Assembly: GCA_011503125.2 (NCBI GenBank)
Contig: WWBZ02000040.1
Span: 2,790,001 to 2,854,000, forward strand
DNA: 64,000 nt
Direction of reading: 5' to 3'
From: Botryosphaeria dothidea
Lineage: Eukaryota > Ascomycota > Dothideomycetes > Botryosphaeriales > Botryosphaeriaceae
In this document: piece by piece, positions 24,368 through 33,978 of the stretch
Position numbering within the stretch: position 1 is the first letter of the stretch
Layout: each line of letters begins with the position of its first letter
The notes under the pieces: generated by a model
What the model was told of the DNA's origin: nothing
Database searches by the model: none
What the model saw: the letters and a program-made list of their open reading frames with translations, nothing else
Position numbers and translations under genes: made by a program

Positions 24368-25755
24368 TCATCTCTCCTCATCTTTCCGCATAAAGCAGAG
24401 CCTTATTTTCTTGCCAATGTTTGATCCAGTATGGGCATCTGGATAGCCGTCTTTGGAAACAGCAAACAATTCGCCTTGGCCGACGACCAGACTCTCCTCT
24501 TGAAGTGCTGCCTCCGCCACCTGGTTTGCCGTGAGGGGTTCGGGAAGCTCCAGCCATACGAAGTAGCCACCCCCGGCCTTGTCAAAAGAAACCTCGAGAG
24601 GCTCAAGGTACTCCTTGATTGCAGAAGTGAGCACGCGACACCTCCGGCTACAAGCCGGCAGAAGTGTCTCCTGTAGGTGCTTCGTGAGGGATCCATTTGT
24701 CAGAAGCACATTGATGAACGTGGACATCAGCTGTGATGGCGCTCCGCCAGACCGTGTGGAGCCGCTTTTCCTTCTCATTAGCGCCATGCAGATGTTCGAA
24801 TGACGGGAATCAGAGCGCTTACGCTTGCGAGAGACTGACGGTGAATTTCTCCGTTGCCTCTGACCATCCTGCACGGCATCCAGGTCCCACGGTTTTACTG
24901 AAGCTGCCATTGCTGACAAAATTTCCGAAACCATCTCGGGGGGCTCCATCCAAGGTCCTATCGACGTCCACGATGCGGAGAGGCGGAGCAATATTCATGT
25001 TTCCGGACTCCTCGTCCGATTCTATCCGGAGGAAGTCATACACATCATCACAGATGACCAGTGCGTCGTGCTTTCGCGCAAGACGCACAAGAGACTCACG
25101 GGTCTGGAGAGGCATAGTGACGCCGGATGGATTCGAGAACGTCGGAACACAGTAGATGATGTGTTTGTAGAATTTCCGGTGAGGTTGGTCGGGCTTTGTC
25201 GGCGTGCGGCTCTATCGCTGATGAGTTGCGTTACTTCAAAGGCGCATGTAAACGGCAACTTACTTTTGCCAGCCTTTGCTTCTCAGACTCCTCAAGCGCA
25301 TCCTCCAAGTATTTCAAGTCGATTCCGCCCAAGCTTGTGTTATCTCCGCCAGGAATGCCTCTAATCCTCTCATCTCCGAATCCGCCGTCTTCGAAGATAC
25401 GGCGCGCCAGAGAATATGCGGGCTCGACCATCCAGATACACATCGTCACGTTCGGATCCTTGAAAACCTGAAGAATGCAGGCTAGGTTCTGACTCGCACC
25501 TTCGGCGACACAAATGCGCTTTGCGGAGACGGGCTCGGATAGTCGATAGACGTCGCTCAACCATTCGGCGAGGTTTTCTCTTAGAGGATGATATCCTTCA
25601 TCTGGACCATACCCAAAGCCTGGGATAGAGACTGTGGGATCCGATAGAGCTGTTATTGCAGCGTCTTTGAGCGGATCAACCGGAAGGAGATCCGGTGCAG
25701 GAAAGCCCGCAAGGAGGTCGATGCGATTCTGAGAGGGAGGCATTGGAAAGTGCAA
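24368..25755 (-). CDS. Class I/II PLP-dependent aminotransferase (minus strand)
   Basis: Exons 25755-25264, 25211-24823 and 24764-24368 give 425 aa; introns are 52 and 58 nt (GTAAGT...GATAG and GTAAGC...AAAAG). This is a fold-type I aminotransferase. The cofactor Lys lies in SFSKTVGPGCRAGW, the pyridine-binding Asp in VICDDVYDFL, the substrate-pocket motif is PTFSNPSGV, and the carboxylate-binding Arg is in KKIRLCFM. The fold and motif spacing resemble the 2-aminoadipate transaminase/MocR-type group and yeast YER152C more than aspartate aminotransferases; the substrate cannot be read from the sequence. There is no targeting peptide, so it is probably cytosolic. It is divergent from a second aminotransferase across 334 bp. 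An alternative acceptor for exon 3 ten residues' worth of bases or less upstream would add three residues. Confidence 0.9.
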
Positions 25756-25871
25756 TACAAAGAATTTTGGAAACGCACAGTAAAGATTCCTGTTCCCCTT
25801 ACTATGTTTTTTTATATCAGATCTATTGCGGGCGTTGTCCGACTTCGCCCGCGCTGACGACGGACATTCGG

Positions 25872-25888
25872 CGGACGCACTCTAACCG
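25872..25888. promoter_or_regulatory. CGG-N11-CCG palindromic site
   Basis: CGG at 25872-25874 and CCG at 25886-25888 are separated by exactly 11 bases, the everted/inverted half-site geometry used by Gal4-type Zn2Cys6 dimers. It lies midway between two divergent aminotransferases and about 3 kb from a Zn2Cys6 gene. Such a pattern occurs by chance in GC-rich DNA, so confidence is limited. Confidence 0.4.
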
Positions 25889-25990
25889 AATTGGGCAGTT
25901 TATGCGATTAGATCAATCACAATGATGCATTGCTTGACAGACTTCACACCTTAGGGCGTGCTTGTAGAATGGAAGGCGCGTCATAGGATG

Positions 25991-25999
25991 TATAAAAAG
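25991..25999 (+). promoter_or_regulatory. TATA-like box for the plus-strand aminotransferase
   Basis: TATAAAAAG on the plus strand, 91 bp before the ATG at 26090 and followed by a CT-rich leader. This spacing fits a core promoter of the plus-strand gene. Confidence 0.55.
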
Positions 26000-26089
26000 C
26001 GCCCTCTGGAGGGTTTTGTTGTTACTCACTCTCTGTCTTCTCTGCTCAAACTTCCTCACCCTCTCATCTCGTCCTCAACAACCATCAGC

Positions 26090-27478
26090 ATGGTTCAGAT
26101 CAAGCGATTCGCCGTCGAGCGGGTGAGTGACCTGAACTCTTTAAATGTCCCTCGGCCATTTATACTAAACTGCTTTATTTCTCTTTCGTCAGTGGATGGA
26201 TGACCACGAAGAAAATGCAAGATACAACCTCGCCGAGACCTGCTGCGCCTCCATCTCCCTGCACGACCTCGAATCTCTGTCTTCCTCGTCCGAGCCCCCT
26301 AAAAGCATCCTCGACTACTCCCAAAAGCAAGTCTACGGCGCCATCCGTGGTTCCGAAACCCTCCGCTCCAACATCGCTGCGCTGTACAACGGCTCGGGGA
26401 AAGCCAACCTCACGGCGGACAACGTGCTCGTCACGAGCGGCGCCATCCAGGCAAACTTCCTAGCCCTGTACACCAATGTCGGCCCTAGAGACCATGTCAT
26501 CTGCCAATATCCGACGTACCAGCAGCTGTACTCGGTGCCCGAGTCCCTCGGCGCGGAAGTCAGCCTTTGGCGGTCGAATGCAGACGACGGCTGGAGGCTC
26601 GACCTGGACGAACTGAAGGCGCTGATCCGGCCCAACACCAAGCTGATCATCATCAAGTGCGTAGCCGTCTCTCCGCCCACCATGCCTCCTGAAGCGCTAA
26701 CGCCCAAACCCCATCAGAAACCCCCAAAACCCCACCGGCGCCATCCTCTCCCACCACTCCCTCTCCTCCATCGTCGCCCTCGCGCGCCCCCACTCCATCA
26801 CCATCCACAGCGACGAGATCTACCGCCCGCTCTTCCACTCGACCGAGGACCACCATCCCTCCCTCCTCGACCACGCCTACCCGCACTCCCTCGTCAGTAA
26901 TCCCAATATCCATATCGGAAAAAAAAAGGCACAAAAGCAACTGACACGTGACGAACCATCCTCAGGTCACCGGCTCCATGTCCAAGGCCTTCTCGCTCGC
27001 GGGCATCCGCCTGGGCTGGATCGCGTCGCCGTCGCCCGCCCTCGTCGCCGCGTGCGCCTCCACGCGCGACTACACCACCATCAGCGTGTCGCAGCTGGAC
27101 GACGCGATGGCGGCGTTCGTGGCCGAGCACGGCGACACGGTGCGCTGGGCGCGGCCCGTCGCGGGGACGACGGCGTTTGTGAAGTTCGTGCGCGCCGGGC
27201 GGGCCGTGGACGACGTGACGTTTTGCGAGAGGCTGCTGGCGAAGGAGGGCGTGTTGGTCGCGCCGGGGAGCTCGTGTTTTGGGGATGGGGAGGTGTTTCG
27301 GGGGTATGTGAGGATTGGGTACGTGCAGGAGAAGGAGGTCATGGTCGAGGGGTTGAAAGCGTTGAGGGCGTTCATGCGGGACAAATTCGCGGCCGTACCT
27401 TTGGCGGAGTGGTCTCATACGTTGGGACTGGTAGTGGCTCAGAATAGAACTAGATCGAATCCCGAATTTTTGAAGTAA
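26090..27478 (+). CDS. Class I aminotransferase (plus strand)
   Basis: Exons 26090-26122, 26193-26656, 26718-26892 and 26966-27478 give 394 aa; introns are 70, 61 and 73 nt. Motifs are NPQNPTG (substrate loop), IHSDEIYRPLF (pyridine-binding Asp), GSMSKAFSLAGIRLGW (cofactor Lys) and GYVRIGYV (carboxylate Arg), so all catalytic residues of a fold-type I aminotransferase are present. The donor GTCAGT at 26893 was chosen because it alone keeps the frame into VTGSMSK. It differs clearly from the neighbouring divergent aminotransferase and is not a recent duplicate. The third and fourth exons are strongly GC-biased at third positions compared with exon 1. The substrate is unknown. The 3' end overlaps the convergent Zn2Cys6 gene by 40 bp. 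Confidence 0.9.
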
Positions 27479-28903
27479 AGATCCCAGCAGAGCGGGCTGT
27501 TCGAGGACCAATAATCGAGCAAGGCGGCCCTGGCACGTTTGTAGTTGCCCATCCCCAGGGTTTGCATGTGAAGCATTCGTCTGTTGATAACGTCTCGTTC
27601 CTGCGCGTCATCGGTTTCACAGCCAGCGCTGAAAACAGGCCAGAGAGCAAGGATATTGGCTGTTGATGAGATGGGAATGCTGTCAATTGCAGCAAGTATG
27701 CCCGTAATATCTTCTCTGACCTTGGCATGATGCTTGGGTAAAGACATTACTCGGCGGTGGAGATGTAGTAAAGCAGCGTTGACGAATGGTAGGTTAGTAC
27801 TCTGTAGTTCTCTAGTCCTTTGCGGCTCTTGGTAGTTTGAGATATACCTCAGAGGTGCACATTTCAGGATTGACAGAGCCTTGCACTCCAACTCCTCGGC
27901 CTGAGCAGAGATGCTGCAATCGATATTCGCCGGCCATTGCATCTCTGGCCCTCCTTCACGTGGATTTCCGACCCCCTGAGTTCGTCTCAGTGTGGCCAAC
28001 TCCCCAATCCTGGCCAGAACCGGCATCAACTTCAATGAATACCCACAAAACTCATCCACCGCATCTTCCTCACACGTCTCACTTTCCAACAACGCCCAGT
28101 ACCCTCCTTCAAAGCTCCCTATCCCGCGCTCCCCCAAGCCCGACACCCTCGCCACCGTGTCCATGGCCGCGAACCACTTCGCCAAATACTCCGCAAACGG
28201 GTCAACCACGCCCGCCCCCCTCTTCCTCCGCTCCTCCTCCGCAAACGTATCCAGCAGCGCCTTCACGCCGGCGAGATGCACGCGCCACTGCCGCGCATCG
28301 CCGCCATCGCACACATCGTTCGTGCACAGCGCCATGGCCGTCATGGCGGTCTCGACCCTCAGCACCTCGTCCGGACGCGCCACCGCCGCGTGCAGGCCCG
28401 CGACCGCGCGGTTCGTGAGCGCGAGCACGGCGCGGGTCGTCGGCGGCGCCCGAAGGCGGGCGGCGCGAGCGGGAAGAGGACGGGCGCGGTCTGCGTGCCG
28501 AAGTGGTGGAGGAGGAAGCGGGCCGTCCGTGACGAGAGCAGCGGCGACGGGAGCGGGGTGAGTGGCTGCGGCAGGGCCTGCTGCTGCTGCACGGCTGGGT
28601 TGCCGAGCCGCATCAAAGCGGTGCTGGGGCCCGGTTTCGGGGATCCGTGGGGCGGGGATTTGGGGCGGGCTGGTTTCTTGACGGGAGTGCTCTTGGTGAG
28701 GATGAATTTTGGACTCGTATTTGCATTGTTTGGGAAAGCGGGTGCACCGGGAACAGACAGGGCGTTCGAGACCGCACTGGACTATTTGGGTCAGCACAGG
28801 GCTTCTCCACTATACGGTGGCTTGTACTTACCCTGACCTTCTTCCTCTTGCACTCGGAGCAGCCGTCACGTCGTCTGCGCGGGCTGCGGGATACGATGTT
28901 CAT
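27439..28903 (-). CDS. Zn2Cys6 transcription factor, possible compensated frameshift
   Basis: Exon 1 is 28903-28832 and exon 2 starts at 28776 after a 55-nt intron (GTAAGT...TCCAG). The splice joins the two halves of the zinc cluster, giving C-x2-C-x6-C (CSECKRKKVRC) and the second half CSRCTRFPKQC. The C-terminal part matches the Fungal_trans_2 (DUF3468) regulatory domain, including ETAMTAMALCTND, WPVFSAGCETDDAQERDVIN and MGNYKRARALL-like residues. As read in one frame the gene is open to 27439 (477 aa). Between about 28710 and 28450, however, the family-like sequence (PLLSSRTARFLLHHFG, then APVLFPLAPP) is in another frame, while the open frame there is Ala/Pro/Arg-rich. Two compensating indels, natural or from sequencing error, would explain this. 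It is convergent with the plus-strand aminotransferase and overlaps its stop. Confidence 0.8.
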
Positions 28904-29863
28904 TTTCGGACGTCGGAATAAGTTTGAATTGCCCGGAGCCAATCGAATGCCAGATGATGGAAATGACTGATAGACAAGGGAAAAGCTCTGTTGCTGATGT
29001 GCTTGGAGTTTGGACCGATGATGAGGTCGGATGGACCTGGACCGCAGGCGCGCTATCCCAAAATGGCGACGCATGCGATCCAGCCAATCACAGCGCCATC
29101 ACTTCCTGATTTTGGGTACAACAATCCACAGCCGCCGGCTTCGGGCCTACCATTTGCAAACTGTGGAGTTGATGAGTCACGGAGCATATTCCTGAAATCT
29201 TGCACTTCTTTATGATTCAAAATGTCATGAAGGACAAGAAGTTGCAGAAGATTTTCTCATCGGCAAGAGCATATCAGAATCCCCTGCAGCGTTATTCATG
29301 GGGTAAAGATCTCGGTGAAAGCACGCAGACACTTGACTAAATGAGTTTTTTTTCTGGCTCGCTCCCACTCATAACTAATGACTCGGAGAATCAGATTCGT
29401 CTTAATTACACGACTGACGGCGGCTGGATCATGAATTTCGGTGGTTCATCTGTGATCACACTGCATATATTGCGGGGAGTGGAGACTGCAGTGTTCCGGC
29501 CTGACACAAAGCCTTGCAAAAGGAGCTGCTGATTCCGGTTAGCGCCATGGATATAGATGGGGGGGCACATCACTGGCCCCGTGCTGCGGGATTTTGGCAT
29601 ATCTCCGCCTAACTTTGGTTGTTGTGGAAGTTGTTAAGCTAATGTTTTGCTTTTGTAGAGTGTAGTGTGGATTTCGAGGATGTGTAGATTGCGTGACTTT
29701 AGTGTTTTGCACTGATTGAGTCCTCAAAAATAGTCATCACTTGTTTGAAGAAGTATATCATATAAAAGAGTGGAGCAGCTGATGTTACTTGATACACTTG
29801 AACAGCGGGTTTGGCAACATGGGAGAGTGACGTGGCCGAATAAGGCACAAGATACAAGAAGAT
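28904..29863. other. Intergenic, AT-rich, no gene seen
   Basis: A 960-bp region upstream of the Zn2Cys6 gene. It holds several short frames without protein character. A TATAAAAGAG motif at 29761 on the plus strand is not followed by any plus-strand gene. Nothing else recognised. Confidence 0.45.
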
Positions 29864-30043
29864 TTAAGATTTAATTCTGCTGCAGCCCCCTTTGCGTGAG
29901 CAGGCCCTGCGGTTCCACGGGTGCCTGTATCGAATGAACTCGAGTTGTAGACAGTTGAGACACATCTCGTGGCCGCAGCCATCCCCGCAGCAGACGCAGG
30001 CCACAGCCACATTGCAGGTACTGCATTGGCAGCAATTCCACAT
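29864..30043 (-). CDS. Tiny cysteine-rich protein, 59 aa
   Basis: Single-exon frame from ATG 30043 to TAA at 29864. The protein starts MWNCCQCSTCNVAVACVCCG and continues with GCGHEMCLNCLQLEF, then a basic tail with two more cysteines (RRACSRKGGC). Twelve cysteines in 59 residues and the CGHxxCxxC pattern suggest a small zinc-binding domain. Short fungal proteins of the type WxCCxC...CGHxxCxxC are common but uncharacterised. There is no signal peptide, so it is probably intracellular. A related gene starting with the same MWNCCQC lies 303 bp upstream on the same strand, which makes chance unlikely. It is below the usual gene-prediction size. Confidence 0.6.
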   Translation of the reverse strand: MWNCCQCSTCNVAVACVCCGDGCGHEMCLNCLQLEFIRYRHPWNRRACSRKGGCSRIKS

Positions 30044-30346
30044 TCTTCAGTTTCGTGCAATTGTTTCCGTTATAGAACATACCAAATTGTATGTTTTGTT
30101 CCCTTCAATTTTGCAAGAAGATGCGTGAAACTACTGTTGAGGGGAGGTTTTTTGGCGGTGCAAGTCTCGAAATCAGACAGTTCTTATGAACCGGTATCGG
30201 GCAAGCATCGACTATCACAAAAATCTGACACCGGATTCGAAGATAAAGAGGAGACCTCCTTGCATTGATATACTATCACAACATATGCCTGAAAAGTGGT
30301 GTTCAGCACAGGCCTATCAAATCACAAGCTCATCATAACCGCCTGA
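30044..30346. other. Spacer between the two tiny Cys-rich genes
   Basis: About 300 bp of AT-rich sequence, probably the promoter of the 59-aa gene and the 3' flank of the 79-aa gene. Nothing else seen. Confidence 0.5.
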
Positions 30347-30586
30347 CTACAAGCAATCACCAATATCCGCTGTTAGGATGGCCCCACCCGCCATAACCGC
30401 TCCATATCCACCGGCCCCGTAGCCGCCACCCCCTCCCCAGCTGTCAATTTCAAGAGAGGGGCAGTTGGTGCACCTCCTGTGACCGCATCTACCGCCGCCT
30501 GGAGTGGGAGCAGGGGCACGGCGACTACTGCCGCAGATCGCGGTATTGTGCGTGTTGCGGGCGCCGCACTGACAGCAGTTCCACAT
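30347..30586 (-). CDS. Tiny Cys/Gly-rich protein, 79 aa, paralogue of neighbour
   Basis: Frame from ATG 30586 to TAG at 30347. It begins MWNCCQCGARNTHNTAICGS, continues with RCGHRRCTNC, and ends with a Gly/Tyr/Ala-rich tail (GGGGGYGAGGYG) and a final Cys. The first seven residues and the CGHxxCxNC block are shared with the 59-aa gene downstream, so the two are tandem paralogues that have diverged in the linker and tail. The two CxxC-type knuckles could bind one or two zinc ions. Function unknown; no signal peptide. Confidence 0.6.
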   Translation of the reverse strand: MWNCCQCGARNTHNTAICGSSRRAPAPTPGGGRCGHRRCTNCPSLEIDSWGGGGGYGAGGYGAVMAGGAILTADIGDCL

Positions 30587-30946
30587 ATTTATCTACTTTG
30601 TGTAGAGATATTTGATACGGACAGTTTTTTGATATGTTGCTCTTTCGTCGTGATCGATTTTAATAATTCTCAATTCGTGATGTTGTTTCTGGAACACTTG
30701 AAGGTCTCCTCCTCGGAAGTTTTAACGTACCCATGGCTTTGTCGTGGTCATGAGCCGTGGCACATACAAGTCGCGGGTGACAAGTAACTAAAGACTAGGG
30801 TACCTCACTACCAACTGGAACTGCCCGCACGCTGGCACCATCCAGATCTCTCCTCAAATGTCCTCGAACAGCTGTACACAAGGTACAACCCATTGATAGA
30901 AAGGGCGCTGACTCTCGTGTGAGTGATAGCATAATCACTGATATCT
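30587..30946. other. Intergenic, no gene seen
   Basis: 360 bp between the 79-aa Cys-rich gene and the 3' end of the esterase gene, AT-rich near 30600-30720. Nothing recognised. Confidence 0.5.
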
Positions 30947-32198
30947 CTATAGCCCCTTCATAAACGCCAGCACCGCAGGAAGCATCTCACCATCCTGAAT
31001 CCCCATCGCCACGTCCACCACCGCACCCACATGCACCTCTTTCGCACACTTCACGAACTGCACAGACCCCTGTTCCCCACCCTCACCTGCCCCCATCAGC
31101 CTCGCCATCTCCGCCACATCGTCCAAAAACACCTCCCTCGTCCCCACCGTCACCAACGTCCTCTCCACCACCCTTCCCTCCCCACCAACCACCCCCCTCC
31201 AAAACCCCTCCCCCCACTCCCGCCCATCCACCTCCGCCGCACCCAACATATCCCCCCAAAGCTCCCCCTCCCTCAACCCCGCCATTTCCACAAACTCCGC
31301 CAACCCCTCTCGCGTCAAAAAATCCCACCGCTCATTCCGCCCATAACTCCCCGCCCGCATCCCCACCCCACACCACGGACTCACCAACACCGCGCCCGCC
31401 AACCTCTCCTCCCCCTCCCGCAACCCAAACCCCAACCCCCACCCCTTCGGCCCCTCCCCCCGCCTCAAGCACGCCAGCACCCCCAACACCGCATTCCCGC
31501 CCGCCGAGTCCCCCAGCAGCACCACCTCGCCCGGCGGCACGCCCTCGTCGCGCAGCAACACGCGCAGCGCGCCAAGCGCCTGCACGAGCGGGCCCGGGTG
31601 GCGCAGGCGCGGCGCGAGCCCGTATTCGAGCACGGCGAGCGTGGGCGCGCGGGTGGCGGCGGCGCAGCGCAGGGCGAGGGGGAGCTGGCCGCGGCCGTCG
31701 ACGGGGTGGACGTAGCCGCCGCCGTGCAGGTAGAGGAGGGTGCGCTTGGAGGACGAGGGGGACGGACAAGACGAAGGGGCGACGTCCGGGACGGAGATGA
31801 GGTGCAGAGTCGCGGCGGGCACGGCGCCGTGGAAGAAGGACGCGGTGGGGGGCGGGGCGGGGACGGGGACGGGGAGGGTGCGGCGGCGCAGGTTGGCGGA
31901 GGCGCAGAAGCGGGCGATGGTGGCGGCGGTGGGAACGTCGGACGCGAGTTGTTGGCGGAGGGAGAGGGTGCGGCAGGTGTGGCGGAGGAAGGTGGTGCCG
32001 GCGGTGCGGGCGAGGTGGGTGGTGGATTTGTCGGTGAGGACGGTGGAGAGGATTGAGAGGAGGGTTTTGAAGACTGTGGAGGGAGGCTGGTTAGAGTGTG
32101 GACCGGCGTTGGATGGTGGGTGACTTGCCGATTAGAGGAAAGAGCCAGAGGAATTGGACTTTCTCGTAGGTCGTGAGCTGGACATCTGGATGGGCCAT
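30947..32198 (-). CDS. Alpha/beta hydrolase, HSL-type esterase/lipase
   Basis: Exon 1 is 32198-32129 and exon 2 is 32073-30947 (398 aa), joined by a 55-nt intron that appears to use a GC donor (G|GCAAGT...CCACAG, branch CTAACC). Without it the N-terminus cannot be reached from a Met. Residues 10-25 are hydrophobic (VQFLWLFPLIV) and may anchor the protein to a membrane. The oxyanion motif HGGGYVHP and the nucleophile elbow GDSAGGN define the hormone-sensitive-lipase/DUF-type esterase family; the acid is probably in REVFLDD and the catalytic His in KEVHVGAVV. Family members hydrolyse short-chain esters or modify secondary metabolites; the substrate is not predictable here. Third codon positions are almost all G/C, unlike the flanking AT-rich DNA. 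Confidence 0.85.
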
Positions 32199-33355
32199 GG
32201 CGTCGTCAGCCGCAAGGGCGGGGTCTTTCCGTGCGAGAAACAATCAAGCTCGTCAAGGGAAGCAGGCAGACTCAAGGCAAAGACAAGGGTATGTCAAGGA
32301 AAGCTTCTGGGATGAAGGATGCACCCGTTGAGGGTTTTGTTCTGTATTAGTAGTGCAGGCGCTCGCAAGCTTTACCTTGTTGAGCCCTCGCAAGGATTAC
32401 CATTCCGAGTAGCAGGTACCACTGAGGCTTGATTGGCTGTATTCTAGCGTCCATTAGGATTCCTGCCCCCAAACTGAGGGCAGACCACCACCGCCATCCT
32501 ACTCCACTTAAGCTGGGGCAAAATAGTGAGTATCGAAGAGACCCGAAGAAGATACGCGAGATGGCATTTGCTTCGTATCGTCTCCTGTTCGTATATGCTC
32601 AAGAAAACGAGCCTACAGCAGTGCTCTTGGTGCTTGGATAGTTCATTCTACTACTTCTACTACCGGTTCGAGACTGCCCAACAGGTATCGAGCGAATTTT
32701 TCGCATCTGCACCCAGGAAAGATGGAGCTAAAGGGCACGCGAGTCGAAAACATGTATTTGGGCACAGGGCGAAACAGATTTTCGGTAAATGCAAGACTGT
32801 TAGAAGGATGTGAAGGAGTAAATCGCATGCTTCTATTTCTGTATCTGAGATCGGTACCATGCATGAGTCGTATGTTGTCATTATCAAAGGGATTTCCTGA
32901 CATGTAGTTCACGCTCAAATGCCCCGACGTCGGGGCGTCCGGCTTCTTCAATCCTTTGCAATGGAGAAGATTTCGTGTCCGTCAATCATCCAGAGTTCAC
33001 AGGCTCACCTTTGCTTCAAGGGCATTTTCACAGTAGGATGAAGTGAGTCGGCAAGCTAAATCAGGTCAATACTCGCGCATGATCACTTACTACGCGCAGA
33101 TAGGAAAGTAAGGGGACAACGTCTTTTTGAATAAATCGCATTAGCATTCTCTTGGTTCGAATGTTCACGCGATAGCAAGTGAGACCAACCAATCCGACCC
33201 AAACGCCTAAACCCATAATCCGTCGATCTTTCTTTACTCGGCAACTCAAATCGGTTTAACAGGTGTAGCCTGCTGATACTGACGCTTGGTGTAAGCATCG
33301 TGATAGGGTAGCTGCTGCTGTGGAATGTGCAGGTCGCCCGTTGAGGCAGCGTGCT
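32199..33355. other. Intergenic 1.2 kb, no gene seen
   Basis: Lies between the esterase start and the 3' end of DIB1. A 102-codon minus-strand frame at 32643-32951 has ordinary composition but no recognisable domain and no splice partner, so it is not called. No repeat or RNA gene seen. Confidence 0.45.
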
Positions 33356-33978
33356 CTAGTAGCGGTAGCGGGTGGAGTAGTCTGTCAACATATCAGCAAC
33401 CAGAGTATTAATCCATAACTGCAACACTGGGAGAACCTACCCTTCGGACTGACAACCAGACCCCTACCCTTCTTTGCGCCGCGGTAGATCGTCTCGATGA
33501 TGTCGATGAGCTCCTGCTTGTCCTCGAGGACCCAGTTGAGCTTGTTGTTGTTACTGTCCCCAGATATCAGCACTCAGAGCCTCACGATGAATTCCAAAAG
33601 CCCGCTACCACTTACCCAGTACCAAAATCGCACATCATATGCTTGTTCCGGAAGAAGAACATGATGGTCATGGGATCGTAAAGTTCGTACATTTGCTTGA
33701 AGTCGGGCACCTGGTCGAGATCGCAGACGTAGATGACGGCGAAGTTCTTGACCTTGTCGGCGATGCGGTAGAGGACCTCGTCTTGGCGCATGCAGTCGGG
33801 GTCTGTGGTCACCGGCTATGTCAGTACGCGCGCGGGGCGGAGGAGAGTCGGGAGAGGGCGGCATAGGCTTACCCCAGTCGCGACCGAAGCGGATGACAAC
33901 CAGACGCTCCTCTTCGGACATAATGGCTTGGTCGACATGCCAGCCAGTGACCAAATGCGGCAGCACAACGGAGCCCAT
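33356..33978 (-). CDS. dib1: U5 snRNP 15-kDa protein Dib1/Dim1 (TXNL4A)
   Basis: Thioredoxin-fold component of the U4/U6.U5 tri-snRNP, essential for pre-mRNA splicing. Four exons, 33978-33873, 33802-33616, 33553-33441 and 33381-33356, give 143 aa, the same length as the yeast protein. Introns are 70, 62 and 59 nt. The sequence is nearly invariant in eukaryotes: MGSVVLPHLVTGWHVDQAI, VVIRFGRDWDPDC, VDLDQVPDF-like strand, and FFFRNKHMMCDFGTGNNNKL. The final exon codes only DYSTRYRY plus half a codon, and the C-terminal Tyr-Arg-Tyr tail is conserved. The active-site dithiol of true thioredoxins is absent, as expected for this family. Confidence 0.97.

Larger units (their letters stand above)
25756..26089. 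promoter_or_regulatory. Shared promoter of two divergent aminotransferases
   Basis: The 334 bp between the start codons of the two aminotransferase genes. It contains several CGG triplets (25861, 25869, 25872), the CGG-N11-CCG palindrome listed separately, a TATA-like box for the plus-strand gene, and a pyrimidine-rich leader from about 26015 to 26080. A common regulator could act on both genes from here; this is inference. Confidence 0.55.

Noticed and set aside
29758..29772. TATAAAAGAG on the plus strand as a promoter
   Set aside because: No plus-strand gene follows; probably chance in AT-rich DNA.
31031..32056. 341-codon plus-strand Pro/His-rich frame over the esterase
   Set aside because: Antisense shadow produced by extreme G/C third positions; the minus strand holds the HGGGY and GDSAGG motifs.
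32643..32951. 102-codon minus-strand frame as a gene
   Set aside because: No recognisable family, no splice partner, and a competing frame of similar length on the same strand.
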